From assembly GCA_947174225.1 (NCBI GenBank), contig CAMWIF010000104.1, forward strand, positions 1-8,071: a DNA stretch of 8,071 bases. The letters run 5' to 3'. This document shows positions 1 through 5,271 of the stretch, in pieces. Source of the DNA: an uncultured Porphyromonadaceae bacterium (GTDB lineage: Bacteria > Bacteroidota > Bacteroidia > Bacteroidales > Muribaculaceae). Made by a program: the position numbers and the translations under genes. The notes below the pieces were generated by a model. It searched no databases and was not told the origin of the DNA. It saw only the letters and a program-made list of their open reading frames with translations. The stretch's first letter is position 1; every line of letters begins with the position of its first letter.

Positions 1-980
1 TTCTTCGCGAGATTGTCATCATTCTTAATGGATGGCTGTGCCATCTGGGGGTGTCCGTGGGGATAATCTGCACATTCCATAAGCGCAATGTCACCGACAG
101 CCATAACATCCTCAAGACCCTTGACACGGTTATAGGCATCTACCATGATTCTGCCGCCACGTCCCATACATTCTGCCGGGATACCGGGCATAGGCTCACC
201 CTTCACACCGGCGGTCCAGATAACGGTCTCCCAATATTCCTTTGTTCCGTCGCCGAAGGTCACATATTTGTCGCTGTAATCCTTCATCGTGGTGTTAAGC
301 CTTACATCCACCAATAAGTCCTTCAGATATTCCAAAGCCTTTGCCGACGATTTCTCCCTCATCGCGCCCAACAGTTTGCCGGTGCCCTCCACAAGGGTTA
401 TTCTAACGTCGTCAGGCGACAATTCGGGATATTCCTTCGGCAAAATGAATTTCTTCATCTCGCCCAACGCTCCTGCCATCTCCACACCCGACGGACCGCC
501 ACCCACAACGAGGAAACTCAGCAGCTCTTTCCTGCGCTTCGGGTCAGGCTCCATCGCGCCGCGCTCAAGGCGGTCGATTATCTCATCGCGGGTATGCGCC
601 GCCTGAGCCACCGTCTTGATGCCAAAGGTCATCTCGTCAAGACCCTTCATACCGAAATAATTGCTGGTTGACCCCGCTGCAAGTATCAGACGGTCATATT
701 CAAGTGTCTCATAACTTGTGGTCACCTTCTTCCCTTTTAGATCAATATCCTTGACATGACCCATATGATAGGTCACATTCTTATGTCGGATAAACTCTCT
801 GCGAAATGGGAAGCATATATTTGCTGATGCCAGACTCGAAGAGGCAATCTGGTAAAACAGTGGTGGGAAACAATGGAAATTGTTTCTGTCTATTACCATT
901 ATACGGAATTTATCCTTATTAAGCTTTTTCACAAGGTTCAGCCCTGCGAAACCTCCTCCAATTATTACAATTCTCTCCAT
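1..980 (-). CDS. ndh: Type II NADH:quinone oxidoreductase (NDH-2), C-terminus cut by window edge
   Basis: This peripheral membrane flavoprotein would oxidise NADH and pass electrons to menaquinone without pumping protons. Translating from the ATG at 980-978 gives 326 codons with no stop before the edge; family members are usually about 400-450 residues, so the C-terminal membrane-binding part is missing. Visible motifs are the FAD Rossmann GGGFAG (residues 8-13) with acidic D31 ending strand 2, the NNFHCFPPLFYQIA segment (33-46), the NADH Rossmann GGGPSG (160-165) followed by the conserved VEMAG, E198 at the end of the second NADH-domain strand (favouring NADH over NADPH), and the FAD-contacting AVGD (294-297). 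The quinone-site motif, usually AQxxxQQ, reads AQPSIKN (314-320). The start is chosen because residue 4 onward is already the first Rossmann strand. The upstream sequence is AT-rich without a Shine-Dalgarno, as is common in Bacteroidetes. Identification is firm. Confidence 0.93.
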   Translation of the reverse strand, partial: MERIVIIGGGFAGLNLVKKLNKDKFRIMVIDRNNFHCFPPLFYQIASSSLASANICFPFRREFIRHKNVTYHMGHVKDIDLKGKKVTTSYETLEYDRLILAAGSTSNYFGMKGLDEMTFGIKTVAQAAHTRDEIIDRLERGAMEPDPKRRKELLSFLVVGGGPSGVEMAGALGEMKKFILPKEYPELSPDDVRITLVEGTGKLLGAMREKSSAKALEYLKDLLVDVRLNTTMKDYSDKYVTFGDGTKEYWETVIWTAGVKGEPMPGIPAECMGRGGRIMVDAYNRVKGLEDVMAVGDIALMECADYPHGHPQMAQPSIKNDDNLAK

Positions 981-1154
981 CAGTTCTTAATATTTTAGCC
1001 CGTCGATAATACGGATGACCTACATGATTGTTAACGAAACCGGCACCGCTCAGGTGGAATCAAAGCATATACCGTTATATCTAAAAAACGACATATCTTT
1101 GCTATGGTTCACCCATACCCTCTTTTATTTACGCGGACTCACGTCTGTTAATAC
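981..1154. other. Intergenic spacer upstream of ndh
   Basis: I find no convincing gene here. It must hold the ndh promoter and leader unless ndh is read through from the upstream gene. On the minus strand, TATGCTTTG (1069-1061) resembles the Bacteroidetes -7 element TAnnTTTG with one extra base, and a T-run lies at 1088-1083; the spacing between them is shorter than usual, so this is only a weak candidate. The plus strand carries an exact TAnnTTTG match (1094-1101) with no gene behind it. Confidence 0.5.
1061..1088 (-). promoter_or_regulatory. Weak candidate promoter for ndh
   Basis: Read on the minus strand, this has a T-rich block (1088-1083) and then TATGCTTTG (1069-1061), approximating the Bacteroidetes TTTG / TAnnTTTG promoter. 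The -7-like element has three rather than two bases between TA and TTTG, and the gap between the two blocks is about 15 bases, shorter than normal. If real, transcription would start near 1055 and leave a leader of roughly 75 bases. Confidence 0.22.
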
Positions 1155-1192
1155 GAAGACGGGCCCCAGATAAAACTCTGGAGCCCGTCTTC
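1155..1192 (-). terminator. Long hairpin, likely terminator of the 1262-residue protein gene
   Basis: A 16-bp inverted repeat (1155-1170 with 1177-1192) encloses a 6-base loop and begins 38 bases after the stop codon at 1230-1232. The single imperfect pair, 1165/1182, is C.A in plus-strand RNA but G.U in minus-strand RNA, so the stem is uninterrupted only when transcribed in the direction of the upstream gene. There is no clean U-tract on the minus-strand 3' side (GTATTAACAG), so this may be a U-poor intrinsic terminator or a 3'-end stabilising hairpin. Confidence 0.65.
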
Positions 1193-1229
1193 ATTATAAT
1201 ATTTGGAATCGTTGTATCTCGATAAGAGA

Positions 1230-4200
1230 TTATCTTACCATAACCTTAGCGGCGATAGCCTTGCCGTTTACTATTGAGCGTACGATGTAGATGCCCTTGG
1301 CAAGATCACGGTTGGCCATCTGAGCGCCCTGGAGGTTGTAGACCTCAACATTCTCATCAGAACCATTCACGTAGATTGCACCTGCCACTACCTCAACCAC
1401 AGGCTTAACATTGCTGATGACCTCATCAACTGCGGTGTCACCTACACCGATCTCATTCAGACGATAGGCATTCTTGATCTCACCTGTGCCGGCATCGACG
1501 AGCATACAGATTACCTTGCAGCTGCCAACTGACTTAACATCGTCAGTGACGGGGAGCTGGATATTGGCTTTATATGGCTCACCTGCCTTGACCTCAGTGG
1601 GAATATAACCGTTCTCGCCATGGAATGAACCGCCGCTCTTGCTGCGTGCCACATCTCTGTAGGATACGTTGACATAGCTCTTCTTCTCTGACCAATCTGC
1701 AAAGATAGGCTCGGGACGACCTACGAAATAGTTTGCCTGACGACCTGAAAGGTTATCTTCCACAAGGAGAGTGAAGATATTGTAATTGGCTTGCTGGGCA
1801 TTCATCGCAAATTTAACCTCTGCCTCCACGTTGACAGTCTGGTCGCCGTCGAATTCTGCGCTAAGAATCTCGATGTCGGCTACTGCCGGCTTCTCAAGCT
1901 CTGTCAGCACATAGTCGGTAAATGTCTCGTTACCTGCCTCGCTGGTAAACTCATAGTCACTTGAGAGCGGAGAGAGAATCTCATCTATACGGTTGATCTT
2001 TCCGGTGGGATAAGCCGAGAACCCGAGGAACTGCTCATATTCGAGCCAAGCGTAATTGTCGCCGTTGTGGATAGACACGGGGATGAAGTTATCGCCCACT
2101 GTGCCCTCAAGATATTCAATAGCAACTATACCTGCCGGGCAGTTACCACACCAAGCGCCTGTCACCTCCTCAAGCACGACTCTTCTCGTGGTCTCGAAAA
2201 GAAGGTGGCTGAGCTTACCGCTAACCGTAATTTCTTCATCGCCGAGCTTCACATCCATCGAATAGTTGTTGATCTCACCTGCCTCAAGCGGAAGAGGATC
2301 GGAGAATGGGAATTTGTAAACGCCCGACTCGTTGTTGAGGTTAAGGTCTTTCGCCTCGTAAGTTGACACTGCCTTACCCTTATTATCTTTCAGGGTAGCA
2401 GTCAAGGTAGTGTAGACATTGTCACTTGTGACCTCAACAAAACCTACGGCCTCAACCTCGGTAGCCTCCTTCACTGTCTCAGGCATAATGAAACCTGCGC
2501 GGTAGTTGCTCTTCTTCACCACATTGATATTGTCAACGAAGATCACGCTCTGGTTCTCATTCTCATTCACAAAGGCAATATAGATATTCTTGCCCTTATA
2601 GTCCTCGAGATCGTAGCTATAGTCGGTCCAGTCCTTCTCAAGACCATCCTCGCTGTTGCCGGGAGTAAGCTTCTCATTGAGAATCACCTTACCCTCGCTG
2701 CGCATACGATCAACGATATCACTGTCGAGCTGCTGAAGCACCTCATCACATTCCCATACAAGCACCTTAAGATAGTCATTCTTATCCTTGCGGTAGTTCT
2801 GCGCTTGGAAATTGAGGATATAGTTCTCATTGCCGTTTTCAAGTCTCAGCTGGGGAGTGGTCATCCAGTCATCGCTCTTGCCTTTATTGATATACATAGA
2901 GTGGCTGGCGGCGGCGAAATCGGAGCTGCCCGCGTTATCGCGCACTGAGAAGTTCCAGGGCTGGTTGTCGGCGTCAAATTCCCAAACCAGCATCTCACCT
3001 ATAGGCTCCAGATGGTCGCCCTCATAACGGAGCATCTGGGCAAGGGCTGCGCTAATGTCATTAAAGTCTTCATAGAAGAGATAATCCGAATAGGCATCGG
3101 GAGCAGGAATCTCATATGCACCGGCATAGTCAAGCTCAATTGCCTCGTTGGGGCAATAGCCGGTCAGGTCTAATATGACTCCGGCAGGGATGACAATCTT
3201 ATAGTTTGTACCGAGCATAAGCTTGCGCGAAGCGGCGGGATATACGTAGACAAGATTATTGGAAGCAACCAGCTGAAGAGTGGTGACAGCTGCCTCTTGA
3301 CCCTCCTGATAGAGATAGCCGACCTTGCCGGTCAAAGTCTGTACAGTGCCGTCAAATGTAAGGCAGACCATATTAGTAGAACCTATCTCATTCATTGCGC
3401 TTCCTGCCTGAGGAGAAACACTCAATACGCTTACCGGTTTGTTTTCTCTGCCGATATAGCTTACGGTGATCTCATTGTTAACGTGGCCAACCTCCTCAAT
3501 AGTGAATGTGCCTTTTGGAACCACCACCGTGTAGCGCTCGCCGGCATTCAGAGAGGTAGGACCAAATGAGACTTCAAAGATGCGGTTATCATTCCTATAG
3601 ACATCAATGCTCTCTGACTTGGCTACTACCTTGCCATCCTTGTCGCGGATCTCAACGGCATCCATTGCTACCGGAGTAGCAGGATATTCGAATCTTACGT
3701 AAACCTTGTCAAGTATCGCAATCTGGGAATTAGCCATTGGCACTACCGAATTTGAATAGAGAAGGTTCACCTTCTTGGTAGCGTCGAAAAACGACTCATC
3801 GTCAAGGAAGACGTTGTAACCGTCGTTTACCGCGCCCGGAGTCATGGCAGTAAGAGTCTTACCGTCAGCACTGATGCTCATAGCCGTACCGGAAAGACTG
3901 TCATAACCGGAAGCGTTTACAAAGTTCATGCCATATACCTGCTCAAGAATGTTCTCAAGAGAATACCATTGCTCGTTGTCGCTCAAGAACATCACCGTGC
4001 GGTTGACAGAGCTGTGGGGTGAAGAGCCTAAGATATGTCCGTCGTTGGTGACACCGAGGATAATCATATCCTCATGCTGATCACCTTCATATACCTTGAA
4101 TTCCCCTGTCTCCACGTTGTAAAGGAAAGGCAGATAGGTGTCGCGGCCATACTCTGACTCAGGATCGTAAACCAAGAGGATATTGCCTACAAGGTACTTG

Positions 4201-5018
4201 CCGTTTTCGCTCAAGATAGGGGTCACAGTGCCGTCAACCTCCGACGAAGAGCTGATCTTTCCGGATTTCATATTTTCGATAAGAAACTCCGTTCCGACAT
4301 AGTTAAAGCTCTCCTTCTCTCTGTTATAGACAAAGAAACAGCAGCCGTCGCCACCTACATTCGTGCTCATACCGCCGATAATGATATTGCCATCATTGGA
4401 GACAGTGTAGAAGCGCATGGTGCAGTTGCCCTCTCCAAGCGGATTGCCAAGCCAGTCGCTGTCAGGCAAGCCCTTAAGGTCATCGGTACTTACCAGAACG
4501 CCATCCTCCCAGAAAAGCGGAAGAATATTGAAGGCATCGTTATAAGCCATACCGGTGATATATTTTCCGTCCCCCTTTATTGAGGAGACTTCCGCATAGT
4601 AGCCGCTATAGGGTTTACGACGACCGTTGGGGAAATCCAACATCGTCCATACACCATCTTTCCAGAGGGCAGGCTCACCGTCAACGGAGCCGGCGATTAC
4701 CTTACCGTCGGCACTTACAGCCGAGGTATAGTATTCAGTGCCATCCATGGGTTTGATCTCGTCACCCTCCTGATCAATGATAGAGTTGACGGGAAGAGTT
4801 ATGAGCTCTCCGGTATTAAGGTCAACGATTTGCGTCTGGTTGCAATGATCTCCTGCGCGAGGCACACCTACAGCCCAAAGGCCGTCGGGGCTGACGCCTG
4901 AAACAAAGCCACCATGCGTAAAGTGGAACGGCACAATTCGAGGAGCCGCCCCTGACGCTGTGACTGCCCACATTGATAATGCTAAGGCAGAAAACATAGT
5001 AATGGATCTTGTTTTCAT
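1230..5018 (-). CDS. Secreted multidomain protein: propeller-like repeats, Ig-like, jelly-roll, Omp28/thioredoxin-fold, T9SS sorting domain
   Basis: This is a complete 1262-residue gene of unknown cellular role. A signal peptide (about 1-24, MKTRS then a hydrophobic run, AxA-like site near ASGAA) indicates Sec export. Residues 39-392 hold seven SxDGxxIxG-type repeats about 57 residues apart, resembling HAF-family repeats and a beta-propeller. Residues about 423-522 and 528-632 are Ig-like modules, each with the YxxxxPxG strand. Residues about 641-836 match a choice-of-anchor J/cleaved-adhesin jelly roll (LFYEDF, DDWMTTPQL, FVDNINV). Residues about 941-1190 resemble Omp28-related proteins, with a thioredoxin-type CGNC at 957-960 in EEVTGAWCGNCPAG and a YPTG candidate cis-proline (P1004). 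Residues 1207-1262 form a Por/T9SS type A sorting tail. The start is fixed by an in-frame TAG immediately upstream; there is no Shine-Dalgarno. The gene appears separately terminated. Export and domain calls are fairly sure; any redox or adhesive function is inference. Confidence 0.9.
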   Translation of the reverse strand: MKTRSITMFSALALSMWAVTASGAAPRIVPFHFTHGGFVSGVSPDGLWAVGVPRAGDHCNQTQIVDLNTGELITLPVNSIIDQEGDEIKPMDGTEYYTSAVSADGKVIAGSVDGEPALWKDGVWTMLDFPNGRRKPYSGYYAEVSSIKGDGKYITGMAYNDAFNILPLFWEDGVLVSTDDLKGLPDSDWLGNPLGEGNCTMRFYTVSNDGNIIIGGMSTNVGGDGCCFFVYNREKESFNYVGTEFLIENMKSGKISSSSEVDGTVTPILSENGKYLVGNILLVYDPESEYGRDTYLPFLYNVETGEFKVYEGDQHEDMIILGVTNDGHILGSSPHSSVNRTVMFLSDNEQWYSLENILEQVYGMNFVNASGYDSLSGTAMSISADGKTLTAMTPGAVNDGYNVFLDDESFFDATKKVNLLYSNSVVPMANSQIAILDKVYVRFEYPATPVAMDAVEIRDKDGKVVAKSESIDVYRNDNRIFEVSFGPTSLNAGERYTVVVPKGTFTIEEVGHVNNEITVSYIGRENKPVSVLSVSPQAGSAMNEIGSTNMVCLTFDGTVQTLTGKVGYLYQEGQEAAVTTLQLVASNNLVYVYPAASRKLMLGTNYKIVIPAGVILDLTGYCPNEAIELDYAGAYEIPAPDAYSDYLFYEDFNDISAALAQMLRYEGDHLEPIGEMLVWEFDADNQPWNFSVRDNAGSSDFAAASHSMYINKGKSDDWMTTPQLRLENGNENYILNFQAQNYRKDKNDYLKVLVWECDEVLQQLDSDIVDRMRSEGKVILNEKLTPGNSEDGLEKDWTDYSYDLEDYKGKNIYIAFVNENENQSVIFVDNINVVKKSNYRAGFIMPETVKEATEVEAVGFVEVTSDNVYTTLTATLKDNKGKAVSTYEAKDLNLNNESGVYKFPFSDPLPLEAGEINNYSMDVKLGDEEITVSGKLSHLLFETTRRVVLEEVTGAWCGNCPAGIVAIEYLEGTVGDNFIPVSIHNGDNYAWLEYEQFLGFSAYPTGKINRIDEILSPLSSDYEFTSEAGNETFTDYVLTELEKPAVADIEILSAEFDGDQTVNVEAEVKFAMNAQQANYNIFTLLVEDNLSGRQANYFVGRPEPIFADWSEKKSYVNVSYRDVARSKSGGSFHGENGYIPTEVKAGEPYKANIQLPVTDDVKSVGSCKVICMLVDAGTGEIKNAYRLNEIGVGDTAVDEVISNVKPVVEVVAGAIYVNGSDENVEVYNLQGAQMANRDLAKGIYIVRSIVNGKAIAAKVMVR
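1233..1400 (-). other. T9SS type A C-terminal sorting domain of the 1262-residue protein
   Basis: Residues about 1207-1262 show the typical pattern of a Por secretion tail: a short strand, then VEVYNLQGAQM (the VxIYxxxGxxV element), LAKGIYIVR (the LxxGxYxV element), NGK, and a final basic KVMVR. In known T9SS cargo this domain directs outer-membrane passage and is removed on surface attachment. Its presence assumes that the host has a type IX system, which this window does not show. Confidence 0.82.
1449..2198 (-). other. Omp28-like domain with thioredoxin CxxC
   Basis: Residues about 941-1190 of the 1262-residue protein. The segment RRVVLEEVTGAWCGNCPAG places a CGNC pair (DNA 2139-2150) right after a beta-strand, as in thioredoxin folds. 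FSAYPTGKINR about 45 residues later is the matching candidate cis-proline loop. A beta-rich region with TLLVEDN and a surface-exposed-looking loop follows, as in Omp28-related outer membrane proteins. Whether the cysteines are redox active cannot be told from sequence. Confidence 0.75.
2511..3098 (-). other. Choice-of-anchor J / cleaved-adhesin-like jelly-roll domain
   Basis: Residues about 641-836 of the 1262-residue protein. The signature elements occur in order: an aromatic-rich first strand with FYEDF, a DDWMTTPQLRL strand, YILNFQAQ, NIYIAFVNEN and a closing FVDNINV. Such domains in Bacteroidetes usually bind glycans or mediate adhesion, often in surface proteases and other T9SS cargo. 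No ligand can be named. Confidence 0.7.
3843..4904 (-). repeat. Seven diverged propeller-like protein repeats
   Basis: Residues 39-392 of the 1262-residue protein contain seven copies of an (S/N)xDGxx(I/V/L)xG-like motif. They start near residues 39 (SPDGLWAVG), 99 (SADGKVIAG), 145 (KGDGKYITG), 204 (SNDGNIIIG), 267 (SENGKYLVG), 321 (TNDGHILGS) and 380 (SADGKTLTA). Spacing is 46-63 residues. Most are followed by a hydrophobic strand with an aromatic (ALWKDG, PLFWEDG, CCFFVYN, PFLYNVETG, VMFLSDN). The repeats are visible in protein but not obvious in DNA. Confidence 0.75.
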
Positions 5019-5095
5019 CTAAAGTCAGGTTATTATCTGATTTATGAATTATTGTTTTTAATAGCGTTTGATGGTTTTAAATCCACCATGGTGAA

Positions 5096-5119
5096 TGGAG
5101 AGGCCGCAAAGCCGCTCCA
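5096..5119. other. Secondary hairpin in the spacer
   Basis: An inverted repeat of 9 positions (5096-5104 with 5111-5119) has one mismatch at 5101/5114 and the 6-base loop CGCAAA. On the plus strand it is followed by CCCTTTT, which would resemble a terminator for plus-strand transcription, but no plus-strand gene is visible. In minus-strand RNA it would be a second stem-loop after the one at 5134-5165. Confidence 0.4.
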
Positions 5120-5133
5120 CCCTTTTAATAAGA

Positions 5134-5165
5134 CAGAGGAGTCGGTATTAAAATCGACTCCTCTG
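5134..5165 (-). terminator. Hairpin, likely terminator of the repeat-rich secreted protein gene
   Basis: A 13-position inverted repeat (5134-5146 with 5153-5165) has a 6-base A/T loop and lies about 107 bases after the stop codon at 5272-5274. All pairs are Watson-Crick except 5145/5154, which is G.U in plus-strand RNA and C.A in minus-strand RNA, near the loop. The minus-strand 3' flank TCTTATTAAAAGG is AT-rich but not a clean U-run. By position it most likely ends the gene at 5272-8071 and separates it from the next one. Confidence 0.6.
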
Positions 5166-5271
5166 CCGATGGAGAGTCGGATAATCAACTATGTTATGAA
5201 CGTTGAATCACCGACTATTATTTTCAGCGTTAATTATCCTTAACTTTTGAAAACAGTTTTGAAGATGTGGA

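Larger units (their letters stand above)
5019..5271. other. Intergenic spacer between the two large secreted-protein genes
   Basis: There is no credible gene in this 253-bp gap. It holds the hairpin at 5134-5165, a second weaker hairpin at 5096-5119, and short GTCGG/CCGAC repeats (5141-5145, 5176-5180, 5211-5215). The AT-rich stretch 5019-5080 directly precedes the downstream start. I find no good TAnnTTTG promoter on the minus strand; the only TTTG there is at 5110-5107, followed about 20 bases later by the poor match TGGATTTA. The promoter of the 1262-residue gene is therefore unresolved. Confidence 0.6.

Noticed and set aside
51..606. Two overlapping plus-strand open frames opposite ndh
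   Set aside because: They are antisense to a well-conserved NDH-2 coding frame and their translations have no family features.
1511..1702. Minus-strand 63-codon frame within the 1262-residue gene
   Set aside because: It lies in another frame of a strongly supported gene and has an Arg/Ala/Ser-rich shadow-like composition.
2056..2366. Two plus-strand open frames opposite the Omp28-like region
   Set aside because: They are antisense to the conserved CGNC-containing domain, with no independent support.
5084..5093. Perfect palindrome CACCATGGTG, a possible operator
   Set aside because: Ten bases is short enough to occur by chance, no second copy is present, and no promoter could be placed next to it.
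5052..5243. 63-codon plus-strand open frame across the spacer
   Set aside because: It runs through the terminator-like hairpin, has no recognisable motif or ribosome-binding signal, and opposes the direction of all real genes.
5229..5244. Inverted repeat GTTAA-TTATCC-TTAAC after the 5272 stop codon
   Set aside because: A five-pair AT-rich stem is too weak to call a terminator beside the much stronger hairpin at 5134-5165.
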